In this document: positions 25,349 to 37,271 of the stretch, in pieces | How positions within the stretch are numbered: position 1 is the first letter of the stretch | Layout: every line of letters begins with the position of its first letter | Source of the DNA: Dioscorea cayenensis subsp. rotundata | Lineage: Eukaryota; Streptophyta; Magnoliopsida; Dioscoreales; Dioscoreaceae | DNA: 64,000 bases | Direction: 5' to 3' | Assembly: GCF_009730915.1 (NCBI RefSeq) | Contig: NC_052496.1 | Location: forward strand, 605,875-669,874 | Position numbers and translations under genes: made by a program | Notes under the pieces: model-generated | What the model was told of the DNA's origin: nothing | Database searches by the model: none | Seen by the model: only the letters and a program-made list of their open reading frames with translations

Positions 25349-27339
25349 TCATGATTGCTCAGTCCTCTCCATCAACCGAATGCGCTTGTCATCAATAACA
25401 AATTGAGAACTTGATTTTATCTGCAAAATTAACTAACCGATAAGTATCCAACTGAATTTAAGGAATGGGAAAAAAACTTTGCCAACCCAATCTAACCTTG
25501 TTCATTAGCATTTCCTGAAGCTGAGCCTTGTCTACCGTTACACCAGAGTCCTGAAGTTCCTTGATCACAAGCTTTTGTAGCTTTTTTATTTTCATAGCCC
25601 TATCTGGATTCTGCATAAGAAAACACTAGGTTTTTTTAACAGAAATCATCACATACTAATAACAATAATCTGCAAAATAAGTTGCAGAAAATGACTAGTC
25701 CTAGAAACAATGCATTTATTCCAAATGGCACATCATAACTCCCGGGAATCAAAGATGTCCAAGTTGAATGGCTCATACAATTAATTTAAAGTGGCAAAGG
25801 TACTTTTAAACATGGCAAATACAGAATCACAATAATTGGTTGAACAAGCATTTGACTTTTTCATAGTGTAAGGTAAAAGTTATTAAAAAAAAAGATTAGC
25901 AAGGATTTATATTGAAATAGCATACCGTCTTCAATGTAGATTTAACAAGCTTCTTCCATTTTATTTTATGATTAGGTGGCTCCTCCATGTGATCAAGTTG
26001 GTCCATCTTATTCTCACAAAACTTCATCCCATTTGTGTGTTTTTTAATCTTTCGCTGACATTGTGAGTCTTCTTCATGCTCTGCTTGTGTCACTGTTCCA
26101 TTGGTTCCTGCTACTCCTTGAGTTTGTCCAGCATAAGCCAGTGTACTATCCCTCTTTCTCTTTGATAAGCTCTGTTTTCCTCCCTCTGTGGCTATCATAT
26201 CAGTGACTTTAGATATTGGCTCCTTTTGTTTTAATACATCTGGTTTTTCAGAACCATTCGCTTCAACTGATTCTACTTTTTGAGTGTCACTAGATACACC
26301 ATTCTCCTTCGGATTTGGATCTTCAGTTTGTTTAGTTTGATTCTGCGCCGCATGAAAAGCCCGTGCTTTCGCTCTGTGTTTCTTGCCATCTGCATGAAGT
26401 AGTAAAGTTTGCTTGCTCGTAGTGTTCGTGTTGCAGAGACTGCAGAAAGAATGACAAAAGAAGATATGATAATTACTTTTTGCTCTTCAAAAGAGCAATT
26501 TATAAGAAAGTATCCACAAAAGCTATCACATCCTAAACTACTGATTTAAAAGCATGAAGATCTCTATAACATACTCAAGTAGCACAACTTACTCAGCCTA
26601 CCTACAAAACCAAGGAGGATGTGAAGACAAGCCAACATTGACATCAACCTCTGGCTGTTGCTTCCCTTTATTAGGTTTCGGTTGTGCGATGTGTGAAGCT
26701 TTTCCTTGATCTTTAGGACCATACTTCTCCTGAAGAGAAGTCATATTAAGTAAACTTAAATCTCTAAAAACAACTACAAGAGTTAATTAGATGGAGAGTT
26801 GATGTGATTTCATTCTAATATGGAGATTCAGAGACCTTATTAGAATGTAATTAGAAGCACTACAATAATGGTCATTGACAAGCTACAATCATCTCAGAAA
26901 AATTCAAACTTTTTGCACCAACATAGATTTTCACATTAAATTTGAAGTTTCAAACGGGATTATTTACACAATCATCATAAATAAAACATCAAAATACGCT
27001 AAAATCTGGGCATTCTATAGCAATCAGATACCAGAAATCCACTCAAATTTAGATCATTCGACAATTTAAATTAAGGATTAGAAACAATACCGCTTCGGAG
27101 ATGCACTGAGTGTGGCTTTGCACGCTCTGCTGATCAAACACCTTCCCGCAATCAATGCAGGAAAGCTACAGATCCACAGAAATCACAAGAAGATCATTGA
27201 TACAAAGGAGAGGGAACAGCAAGAGCCATGAAAAAATGTGATTTTCGCCAACCTTGAAAGCTGAGCAGATCCGGAAATGGTTGGGGAGCTTCGGCTTCTT
27301 TAGGTTTTCGCCGCAATCCTCGCACTGGAACCACACCAT
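25349..27339 (-). CDS. LYAR-type C2HC zinc-finger protein
   Basis: Six exons (minus): 27253-27339, 27091-27165, 26602-26729, 25926-26439, 25497-25610, 25349-25420, giving 329 residues with all phases consistent. The N-terminus has two LYAR-type fingers: FQCEDCG...H..C (residues 4-25) and [18 protein letters not shown] (about 31-50). A U1-like C2H2 finger follows, spanning the exon 3/4 junction: FCSLCN, then H-x5-H in [11 protein letters not shown]. The middle is Lys/Glu-rich and poorly conserved. The C-terminal [19 protein letters not shown] and DDKRIRLM resemble the cell-growth-regulating nucleolar protein family. A nucleolar or RNA-binding role is inferred from the family. The ATG at 27339 is the first codon before the finger, and a short upstream region separates it from the PP2C 3' flank. 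Confidence 0.87.
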
Positions 27340-28286
27340 TGTTGATGCTTCCCCACAAGCTCGTTTCTAGGGTTTTCACGGGAAACGGGGTTTAAGCCGG
27401 GAGAGGTCATAAATCGGATCCTCCTTGGTTCGGATTCAAGCCCAATAAGTATCGGATCCGAATCCATTTTGGCCGGATCCAAGTTCATTTTAAGAGGCCC
27501 AAGCCTATTCTGAAATTTAAACTAGCTTTTTTTAAAATATTACTTATACAATAATCTAATTATTAATATAAATTATTTATTGATTAAATAAAAAAAATAT
27601 TAGAAATCCAGTAACATCAGGAGAGATTAATGTTAGGGTAATAGACCAATGTGAGATAACAATGGGGATGAAGAATCTAACAATGACGTAAATAATCTAT
27701 TAATAATCAAGTTCCCATTATAACTCTCAACATAAGTGACCTATTTATAATCGAATTCTCATTAGAACTCATCACAAATAGTGAAAGAAGTGAAAGCACA
27801 TTTCTGATAATGATTATGTTGCACTCCCACTTGCTCTTCTGAAATTTATGGGCGGTCGTCTTTCATCACAGCTTAACCACTCGTCCTAGCAAGCAAAACT
27901 ACACAAGTACTATGAAGTAAAAGAACCTCACTGAGCCTTGGAACTTGGCGGGGGACCCAAATACACTGAAAGAGACAGGGATGGTAATGTCCAGGAGGTA
28001 GCATTGATCCCTCCCAGTCGGGGTATTTAATCTACAATAGCCAACATTACAATGCTAGTACTAACAGGCTGAATTGAATGAACAACAGGTGAATTACAGG
28101 CATTGTAGACTAACACCATCTAGGACTAGGAGCATACATACATGGTATATAATCTCTTACAACCCTTGATGCCCAAATGATAAAAACAAATGGACTGTAT
28201 CAATGGTGGTAAATGACTGACAAACTTTCTTTTTTAAGTTCTATATCACACGGATTTAAGTTTTCTAGTTCCACCCAGGGCATTAA
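27340..28286. other. LYAR-type gene promoter and PP2C 3' flank
   Basis: Both neighbours are on the minus strand. Near the LYAR start the DNA is GC-richer, with GGATCCGAATCC-like motifs at 27455-27480; the rest is AT-rich. No gene was seen. Confidence 0.55.
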
Positions 28287-31200
28287 TCAAGTTGCCATTT
28301 TGCTCTTGAACTTCCTCTGGGGTTTTAAGTCTACCACAATGATTGAGATGTTGTCTTTGCTTCCCTTCTGAAGCGCTAGTTTTGAGAGGTATTCCGCCGC
28401 TGCTTGAGCAGCAGGGTCAACTTCCCCGTCGCTTCTTGTGGAGGATGATTTGACACCATTCTTTTTGTGCCATAGTAAAATTCGCCTGCGAGCTGCGTCA
28501 CATGCCTCTTCATTGGACATGACGTCCCATAAGCCATCACTTGCTAGAATCAGGCATTCATCTTCTTTTGCCCGTGGAATAATCGTTACTTCTGGTTCAG
28601 GAATGATCCAAGGTTTCAGGTACCGATCCCCTGCATGAACCAATCATATATTTCCATTGATCAGTAATTCAATGTGCATCATCAATTCAAACCACTAAAA
28701 CTATATTTACCAATTACCAGAAATTTAAGATATATATATGCCAAAATAGGCATCTAGATTCTACCACTGAGGATATTTCTTTTGGACAAGAAATGACTGT
28801 AAAATTACGTATGAGAACTGGATCTGCATATTTGTTCTATCAGTTTACGCAGCAAAAATCTAGGAAAGGTTAATAATATACTAGAGTAAAATGCAAAAGA
28901 AAAACTAAAAGTTAATTTTTTTTTTTTTGCAAACAAACCTAGAACTGGTTTCCAGATGGCAAAGGGTGCAAGGCAAACCATCCCAAGAACAGAACATGTC
29001 AACATCAGTCCAACAAAAATCTTAGAAATCAGTCTAGAATAAACATGCACCAAAGAAAATGGTGGTAAAGATAAATTTTAAGAATTTAGGTGCCGCCTTA
29101 CTGCCCAAGAAATAATGTTTCATTATTTCCCTAACATTCATCAACATTTTTCCAAAATAGTAAAGCAGGTTAATGGGCATAGACTTGATGCTAGCTGATG
29201 GCCTGGTTTTCTGGCATTAGAGAAGTTCAACAACAAAATAACAAAAAAAAGCTTGGTTGTCAGCACACTCCTAGTAAAAAAGCATGCAAAGGCAGTGGCA
29301 GCTCAAGCACATGGTCAGGATGGATCACATCCTTTAGATTTATAAACACAGAAAATTTATGAATATTCCCTATCTCTATTTCAATGTAAGGCAAGAATTA
29401 TTCAGATGTTATGGTTGGTAAGGCTCTATAATGCAAAAGCCTAAAAATGCACCAAACTTTACAGCTAAAACCACAGACTGTAATGGAAGGTGAATCTTTA
29501 ACAGAATTATACTACACTGATTTATAAAAACATTGAGCACAAGCACACCTGTATAAAAACAAATGCAATCAAAAGTTTTGCAAAAGATGCATGAACACAA
29601 GCACAAGGCCAAGGTACAGCAACACATAGCTTTGATTGTGCTGGCCATAACTTGGATATTTACCCAAAAAGCCATATGACACTAATAAATTTATGGGCAC
29701 TGATCTAAGCACTAGGATTTGCACTGCAATTGGCAAGCATGCATTACAAAGGAGGTGTAAGTGAAACTTCCCTCTTATTTTACTGAGTTAACTTCAAAAA
29801 AGCAAAGATCAATGATGTTAAAATAATGCTAAAGTTTAAAGATGATTATGTACAAACAATCACTGAACTAGTGATACACGAGATGCCACTTTATAAATAA
29901 AAAATGAAGACCAATGTGTTTATCATATACATTTGCCTTAAATAAGAGGATATGCTTATAGCAAGCTGCCATTTTCTGGTGCTGACTGCATAACTCATTC
30001 AGCCAGTTCTCATATTAGAACATGGTTGGTAGAAGAGGATTTTGCACAAGAGTTCTCCTTCTAACTTTAATGTGTTTCTAGAATTATTGCATCCTCAAAA
30101 TGGTCACTGGAGTATTCACTATCCCATCCTGTATAGCTTGGAAACTGTTCACTAATGACTAGACACTGATTATTTATGTGTTAATAGTAAACAAAGAGAA
30201 AATCAGATGACTTTCACAAATGACTTGTACGTATGTCACTCTATCTGGTCAAACTAATTTCTTTATTTTTATATACCAATATAAGCAACAGAATATGGCC
30301 AAAAGAACAATTCATGTAAGTTTGTATGCACTGTCGCCCAATACTTCTGTCCTTATGCCTGGGGCCTAGATCTTGACCAATGATGTACAGTGAGCACACT
30401 CATAGACATCAACATAGGGTATGTTCAGGATACATGGCAGGTATATGTACAGTCCAAGCGTGCAGAAAATACAACCTAACAGGTCTGTGAAGGGCTATTG
30501 GTAGCGTTGAACTTCCTTAAATGCTACACAGATGACATAAATCACACCGGGTCATCCATATCCCTTATAAATGCACTGCCCATTTAGACAAAACAGGAAA
30601 AACGCATAGCAACATGCTACCAGTACGTGCCAATTTAAAAAGGAAATCAGGCTCAAAGACAAAAGAAAAAGATTTTGGCAAAATAAACAAACACAAAAAA
30701 AACACACAATTTGCATATGGAATTACAAATTGTGATGACGCATAAAAGATAACAATCATAAAGTTTGACTTACCTTATACCTTCTCCTAGTAGAGTGTAA
30801 GTTTTCAACACTAAATCAGCACATGTTAAAACAGAATCAAATTCAAAGGCTGATTGATTTGTCTGCTTATTAAAAGGTTTGCGTAAAGAAAAATGGCTGG
30901 CAAGCTAGAATCAAATTACCAAGTGAAAACACATTATTTGCTCATTTCAAATAAAGGATACTAACAATACTCTTTCCTTGGTTCGAAGGATGAGGAACTG
31001 GACTATCAAATTATTGGAATAATTTTCCTTAGCCTCAAAACAAACAGATAAGTTTGCATGGAAACATGCAGATAAAATAAGCCCCCAAGAAAATAAATAT
31101 ATAGGCAAACACATTTAAATCTTCTTTCAACTATGACAAAAATTACTACATACGGGGGAGCACATACCAATTGACCTTGACATTGCAAGGACTCCAAATA

Positions 31201-32556
31201 CTCTGTAGCCATTCCACTGAATGACTTTGCCTCCCTCTGCTTCAATTCTTGCATACTCATCCTCTCTGTTTGGCTGAAGCAAAAAGAAGGAAGCAGGTAA
31301 CTTGTAGGAGATATACCTTGTAATCACCAATACACAAACCAAACTATGTATGGATATTTCTTACTTTATGATCTACAGACAGAGGAACAGGTAGCTTCCC
31401 ACGACATAGGACTGCCCTGGAATCTCCACAATTCGAAATGATGATATGAGAGGAACAAATAACAGCAACCACTGCAGTAGACCCAACAGTCTCTGGGGCC
31501 ACAGGTTCTGATGTCCCCCCAGAAGAAAGACTGCTACCTTCCTCATATGTGTCAGCCGCCATTTCAACAATGCATCTGCTCACTTTCCCACCAATCTCAT
31601 CATCCACCTTGAGAAAGCAATTTACAAAGGCCTTCTCCCACTTCTTCTGCCAATCACTTCCAGCAGTGCCACCAGAACCAGTTATTACATTCCGCAACTC
31701 TTCAACCAATGCCAGATGGATTCGCTCACGACAGTAGTTAGCAACCTGGAATGAAATTAGTAATCAACATGGAAAGCATTTGAATAGCAAGAGAATATTA
31801 CAGAACTATGGAATCAAAACAACAAACCTGGGCACCACCATGGCCATCATAAACTCCAAAGAAATGAGCAGTCAAAGGGTTGAAAACCTCCTCAGAAAGG
31901 TCAGCGGTTAGCATTCGGATAGGAATCTCAAAGAACCGGGGCGCTGCCACCACAGCATCTTCCATCTCTGGTCTTCTCCCACAGATTGATATAATTCCCC
32001 AAAGGGGCACACAGTCCATCAAAAACACACTCCTACACCCAGTACCACAAATCTGGCTTCCCTGAATTCCCAGTTCGAGAGCGGACGAACCACCAGCAGC
32101 TACAGTGACCATCTTAACCACAGCAGATTGGCGAGCTATGATATCCTCAACATCACCAATGCCCTGAACAACATCAAGAGAACCAGGGGCAACAATCTCA
32201 CAAACAGCATCCAAAATCAACTCCTCAGGGACACTGGCAATGTTAATATTACCATCACTAGCAATCGAGCCAGAGCTCCCAGCAGACAGCTCCGTCTCTG
32301 GCTCTGGTCCTACAGACAATACCTCATCATCATCACTTGCAGGCAATGTCCGCACTTCAAAATCATCCCCTTCCCCTCCTTCCTCCATAGCAACCACAAC
32401 CACAGCTCCAGCTTCCTCCACAGTATGATTAGGATCAGCAGCCATCAAGCTCGCAGTGTCAGTCATGAGTTTGAGGCGGGTGATCTCCATAGAGTTCTCG
32501 CAGAGGGAATTGCCTACTCTAAACGGCAAGGCAACCGCAGGAGCCATTCCCTCCAT
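28287..32556 (-). CDS. Clade A protein phosphatase 2C, HAB1-like (ABA co-receptor)
   Basis: Ser/Thr phosphatase that holds SnRK2 kinases inactive until ABA-bound PYL receptors block it. Exons (minus): 31828-32556, 31365-31745, 31168-31273, 28287-28630, giving 519 residues, close to HAB1. The N-terminal 180 residues are variable and acidic; the catalytic core follows. Metal-binding motifs are visible: EMED near 215, DGHGG at 237-241, CGDSRAV, SDGLWDV, GSKDNIS. Trp in VIQW (residue 390) matches the HAB1 Trp385 lock that senses the receptor's gate. The N-terminus MEGMAPAVA resembles other HAB1-type starts, and an in-frame TGA at 32647-32649 with no ATG in between fixes this start. The third intron is 2.5 kb. 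The upstream DNA carries G-box/ABRE motifs, fitting the known ABA induction of clade A PP2Cs. Confidence 0.95.
28631..31167 (-). other. Long third intron of the PP2C gene
   Basis: This 2.5 kb intron is far longer than the other two introns of the gene. I saw no open frame with recognisable similarity, no transposon ends and no RNA gene in it. The splice sites GT (31167-31166) and AG (28632-28631) are standard. Confidence 0.7.
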
Positions 32557-33400
32557 GAGCTCCTCCTCCAGAGTACTCGTGGTAACAACAAAAGCAACGA
32601 GCGCAGCAACACCAGCAACCCACCACCTCAAAACAAAAACTAATTCTCATTGCCAATCCAACACCACCTCCTCCTCCTCCTCATCACTTCAAACACTTCC
32701 CATACACCAAAAAAACTCAACTTAAGCCCCAGATCTGATGACAACTCGCTCTACTCACAAATCAATGAATCAATCCAAAAGCGAGCAATTCCCCGCCGAT
32801 CTAATCACACCAAAAATCACCCAAAAAACCAAAAAAAAAAATCAGAGAAATAGAAAGAGATCAAAGTGACCTTATCTATAAACACAAGAAAGATGAGGTG
32901 AAAAAGGGAAGAAGGGGAGGAACCTAGGAAGGTAAAGGATGAAGGAATCACAAGGAAACCCTCAAAAAGATGGTAGACCTTTTCCCCTCCGGGTTCCCTG
33001 GATCTCAAGGCACCCATCTCAGCCTCTACTTCTCCATTACCACTAACTATATACTCAAATAAATTCCAAAAAAATGAAAAAAAATAAAAAAAATAAACAA
33101 AGAAAAAGAAAAAGAAACCAACTTCATAAATCTCCTCTCATGAACTCCACACACAGATCAATAACGCAAATCACAACTTCCATTAGAACGAGAGGGATGC
33201 ACAGAGGGGCTTACCAGCGAGAGCTTCGTCTCGTTCTCAATCCCAATCTCTCTCCGCGCGAAGATGGAGATGGAGATGGAGATGGAGATGGAGGAGGAGG
33301 AGAGAATGGAAGCAGAGAGAGGACGAGAAGAAGGGACAGGTGTCCAAGACTCCCGCGAGCTTCTCTCTTTCTCTCTCTTAAATTTTAGAGAGAGAAATAG
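32557..33400 (-). promoter_or_regulatory. 5' leader and proximal promoter of the PP2C gene
   Basis: Region upstream of the PP2C ATG. It is A-rich at 33040-33120 (T-rich on the gene's strand). It contains GGAGAT hexamers at 33264-33297. A short upstream frame starting with ATG at 33017 and running 66 codons lies within the likely leader. The transcription start cannot be placed from sequence alone, so leader and promoter are not separated. Confidence 0.45.
33264..33300. repeat. GGAGAT hexanucleotide repeat
   Basis: Five to six GGAGAT units followed by GGA triplets, upstream of the PP2C gene. Simple repeat. Confidence 0.8.
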
Positions 33401-33497
33401 TTGAAATTACCAAAAAGGGGCTTGGGTTTTGAGGGAATGGCACGGGGAAACGTGGGCAAACAGGTGTCACCCTCTTTGGAGCCCCCATGGTGGGGAC

Positions 33498-33671
33498 CAC
33501 GTGATGCTGATTAAAGAGATTATCTGTGATGATGCGATCCTAACCGTTGGATTTTGGGGGGACATCACCCGTTTGGGTGGTTCCGTTGGTGGGCAGCTGG
33601 GAGTGGCATGTGGACCCCGCCGCCGGTGCTTCGAGTGTATGCTTAACACGTGGCCTGCCTCGACGCACGTG
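33498..33671. promoter_or_regulatory. Cluster of three CACGTG G-boxes / ABREs upstream of PP2C
   Basis: CACGTG occurs at 33498-33503, 33647-33652 and 33666-33671; the middle one is ACACGTGGC, a full ABRE core. bZIP factors of the ABF/AREB group bind such sites. They lie 0.94-1.1 kb upstream of a clade A PP2C start, a gene class known to be ABA-induced, so a feedback promoter is likely. Confidence 0.6.
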
Positions 33672-33699
33672 ACAAAATTTTACTTTATTATTATTTTTA

Positions 33700-34290
33700 A
33701 AAAAAAAAGATTATAAATTTGGGGTAACCTTCTTCATATATGCCCTCACAAAAGTCTATATTTGCACTTATAACCTCATTGATTAAGTCTTACTTATCTA
33801 CATAACCATAAATTATTAATACACTCCTGCAATTGAGAATTATTAACATTTTTTTCGGTTACTAAGAGCAGATAATTAATAATATGTACTACTAATAAAA
33901 TAATTTTACTATTTATATTTTTTTTTATAATCAATACATTAAGCTCATATATAATCAAGGACATATTTTTAAAAAATAATGAAAGTCCATTTATAGGCAT
34001 TCACTCCTCGGTCCGTCTCCAAATATTTTTTTTATTATTAATGTATAGCTAAAATAAAATTTTTATATATTTTCACAAAAAATATATTTTAAGTTTTTTT
34101 TATAATTCTATTTTTTTTTATATAGACATTAGAGAAAAAAAATACAATTTCGGTTCACCATACTTTCTCCTCCGTTGCATTGCTTATAAAATATGATGTT
34201 TATAAAATACGCACATCTAATCTAATTATTTATGGAACAAAGACAAATATCTTAAAATAAATAAATAAAAACATACGAAAATATAGTCCG
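33700..34290. other. AT-rich intergenic DNA
   Basis: Very AT-rich with poly-A/T runs. No coding exon, transposon end or RNA gene could be supported. Confidence 0.6.
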
Positions 34291-34303
34291 AAAATGTGTT
34301 CCC

Positions 34304-34531
34304 AAAGTAGGTGGGTTGGCAATATAGTCCGAAAAATTTTTGTTGAGTGCAGGCGGGCGAGTGCTGGGAGCGGTGTCTTCCGCCTTCTCAGCTTTTTACT
34401 CTTCGTTTTTTTGTTTCTTGGTTCTTTTCATCACTCGGTGAGAGGGTTTTATCTTACGTTCCTCATTCTCTTTCTATTCGATAAAGTTGTGGTTTATCCA
34501 CATTTATTTCAAAAAGTGGGTGGGTTGGCAA
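34304..34531 (+). mobile_element. Probable 5'-truncated LINE-like insertion with 19-bp direct repeats
   Basis: A 19-bp direct repeat, AAAGT[A/G]GGTGGGTTGGCAA, stands at 34304-34322 and 34513-34531 with one mismatch, flanking about 190 bases. The enclosed piece ends in GATAAAGTTGTGG, TTTATCCACA and an A-rich tail, as retroposon 3' ends do, and a similar tail occurs near 22490-22530. A long variable target-site duplication plus a 3' tail fits a truncated LINE. ATATAGTCCGAAAA is also repeated at 34281 and 34323, which makes the left edge less clear. Confidence 0.4.
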
Positions 34532-34539
34532 AATTGTAA

Positions 34540-34960
34540 TTAACAATCTAAGCCAGGGCAAAAACCATCCCAAGTAAACATATAGAGACAACGGCGGGGA
34601 AACGGCGTGAGGGCAGTTACTTCGATGCTTATATGCGTTTCCGTTCCCCCGAACATCTGACGTCGTTGAAGACCACCATCTGAATGCCACGTGTCCCATT
34701 TCGCCGACAAAACCCTGTCGATGCCGTCACGGGATCTACGACACGTGTCCACCGTTGCGATTTTGACAGTGCCCTTTGACTCCGCACCGTCATCCGTGAC
34801 CGCGCATTGTACTCACCGCCTCTGTTTACCCCGGTCTAACCTATCATCTGTGGACGCGTGTCCCTCGTTCGCTTTCCACCTCGCCGACCATCCTTGATTG
34901 GCGATAACGTGGTCCAGCGACACACGCAAGGTTAAATAAGGACACGTGTCACTGTGGCCT
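34540..34960. promoter_or_regulatory. GC-rich island with repeated ABRE and CE3-like motifs
   Basis: A GC-rich block in AT-rich surroundings. CACGTGTC occurs at 34688-34695, 34742-34749 and 34943-34950, and ACGCGTGTC (the CE3 coupling-element core) at 34853-34861; TGACGTCG and AACGTGG are also present. No gene with recognisable protein was found in the block. It may be a distal regulatory region of the PP2C gene 2.1 kb away, or a remnant of another promoter. Confidence 0.4.
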
Positions 34961-35204
34961 TTAGATCTTTGTGCTAAACTAGAATGTTTACTGCCTAATT
35001 GCCAGGAGATTAAGAAATAATTTAAGTCATTTTCAATGCTCGTAGCTCAATAATGGTGGTTGTTAATTTATTTAAGTTCGGTTTATAGTGATTTATTCTT
35101 GTTTTAGAAGTCGTTGTATTATTCATTTATTCAAATATTATTATGTGTTTTATTAAAATATTTATATAGACCGGTAGATAGCTTACAAACACAAATAGAA
35201 GCTT

Positions 35205-35335
35205 TTCAGGAACGTGATCAGATGGGTTAGTTTAGCCCACTAGTAATTATTTGTGTTTGTGATTGAGGTCTCGAATTCGAACCTCTTAGATTACAATTCA
35301 CTTTTTTCGGTTCTCGTAGGGTTTCTGTGTGAAAA
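35205..35335 (+). mobile_element. SINE-like fragment
   Basis: The segment contains GGGTTAGTTTAGCCCACTAG, then GGTCTCGAATTCGAACCTC. The second block resembles the internal B box of tRNA-derived SINEs (TTCGAACC core), and the first could be a degenerate A box. Ends and target-site duplication were not defined, so this is a weak call. Confidence 0.3.
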
Positions 35336-36715
35336 ATATCTCTTGTTCGCCACCATAACTGATACACCTCCATATTCGTTTGTCTTTTACTTTGTCGTTT
35401 ATTGACTTTGTCAAAAAATATATATATATAATCATAAGGCAGAAAAAAAAATATTTAACAAAAAAAAATTATAAAAATAATTTACTTATCTAATCTTTTG
35501 GCTGGACAAAATAATACAAAAGATAAAGATTTATATAACCAAATTCAAATAATCGGGACTATCTAGATGTGAAAATTGAACTGGATTTAGATAATTAGGA
35601 CTATCAATATGTAAAAATTGAAACATGTTTTTTTTTTTTCTTTTATTAATACCACACAAAACAAACCGTCCACATTTTAAATTTAAAAAAAGTTTTTTTA
35701 ATGTATATTAACAACATTAAAAAAAAAGAGGTTGTTTGGTACTATTTATTTTATATTATAATAACAACGTGGTAAAATCATTTTAAATTTATATAAATTT
35801 TTTACATCCGGATTCCAATAGTGTCCAATACTGTTTATATTCATAATAAAAGTGATTGTCACTTATTATTAAAAAAAATTATATAAATTTTTTATTATAT
35901 CTTTTAATTATATATTGGAAGAAAATTAAACTCTAAAAATCCTGTTTGAGGATCAAATGCGCTAATCGCTCAATTATTACTGTGGTAATAATTGATAAGA
36001 ATTCAAACATCATCTTCGGTTGAAAGAGAAGAATACAATAACAATTAAGACTCTTAATTGTAAAAGTGGTAACTTAGATGCACGTGATTACGTATAACTT
36101 TATACAACAATATTGGAATGGAAGTCACAATTGAAAGCTGCTGGAAAAGAGAAGTCTACAAAAAGAATTAAAAATTTTGAAGAAATAAAAACAACTCCGA
36201 ATTTCCAAATTGAGTTCATCCAAGTTTCCACCAATAAAACACAAATGAATTCAATCAGAATGACATTGTTCAGTCATGTCAGCAAACCACCAACTTGCCC
36301 AAATATGAGAAAGATCCAAACATAAGTTTCAATGCAACCAATGATATATAGTTCCACCACATGCTCACAGAGTTTTAAAGATAATAAAACTATATATCAC
36401 TGTGTCAAGGACTTAAAAAAGTTGTATTATTAAAAAGAGAGAAAAATCACAATTGGCAAGCATAACATGAAAACCAACCTTCAAATCCCCTTATGTTGCT
36501 ATGAACTCTCTCAGTAACATTACAAATCAGTTGGTAATTTACAAATGAAGATTTTATTAGTTTCTAAAACGGATTAGTGCATTTATGATTCAAATTTTGA
36601 AATGATCCTAAATTTTATTTGTAAAACTGAAATGGACGGAGTAATCCGTTGCTAATAGGTTATTAAATAGCAACAGAACTATTCCGCTACTAAATTATTG
36701 TTTTTAATTCAATAG

Positions 36716-36727
36716 TTTCTTGTAGTG
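36716..36727 (-). mobile_element. Terminus of a CACTA (En/Spm) transposon
   Basis: TTTCTTGTAGTG is the exact reverse complement of CACTACAAGAAA, the standard CACTA-superfamily end. CGGATTAGTGC and GGAGTAATCCG just upstream look like subterminal repeats. No partner end CACTACAAG was found to the left, so the copy is truncated or solitary. Confidence 0.55.
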
Positions 36728-36954
36728 TAAAAATCACAATTATATAAACCAAATATCTTTAAGGGAAAATTACTGTTTACCCCTCGATAATTTCAAAACT
36801 TCCCAAACAGCCCCTGTGAGTTTTGCATACCTCAGACAACCCTTCCTTTATTGTTTCACTTCCTTTTTACCCCCTGCATTATGAAATTCCATCATTGCCC
36901 TTAAACCTTTTTGCATACATTTTTTTCATTCTTTTTTGCATTCCTTTTTGTATG

Positions 36955-37200
36955 TACTCATTTCTTAAACAGAGAGCTCATTTTTTTAAAGCAGAGAGTT
37001 CATTTCTTAAACGAGAGTTCATTTCTTAAACGAAACCCTCATTTCTTAAACAAAAAAACTCATTTCTTAAAGCGAAACCCTCATTTCTTAAACAAAAAAA
37101 CTCATTTCTTAAGCAGAAAAACTCATTTTTTTAAAGCGTAAAACCTCATTTTTTTAAACATAAAACTCATTTTTTTAAACAAAAAAACATTGATATTTAA
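36955..37200. repeat. Left array of ~20-bp degenerate repeats in the Mutator-like element
   Basis: About a dozen units of the pattern CTCATTTCTTAAAC[G/A]... or CTCATTTTTTTAAA..., 17-24 bases each. The same unit forms the right array at 38725-38965, so subterminal arrays bracket the insert. Confidence 0.75.
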
Positions 37201-37271
37201 ACAGAAAAACCAATATTTACGTGGCAAATTAATCCTGCATATAAAACCAATTAATCTTGGCCACTCATACA

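Larger units (their letters stand above)
34961..36762. other. AT-rich intergenic DNA with transposon remnants
   Basis: No coding exon recognised. It includes a SINE-like piece around 35205-35290 and the end of a CACTA element at 36716-36727, listed separately. The remainder is AT-rich. Confidence 0.5.

Noticed and set aside
32557-32631. N-terminal extension of the PP2C frame by 25 hydrophobic residues
   Set aside because: The extension begins with TTG, not ATG, and there is an in-frame TGA just upstream; the first ATG is at 32556.
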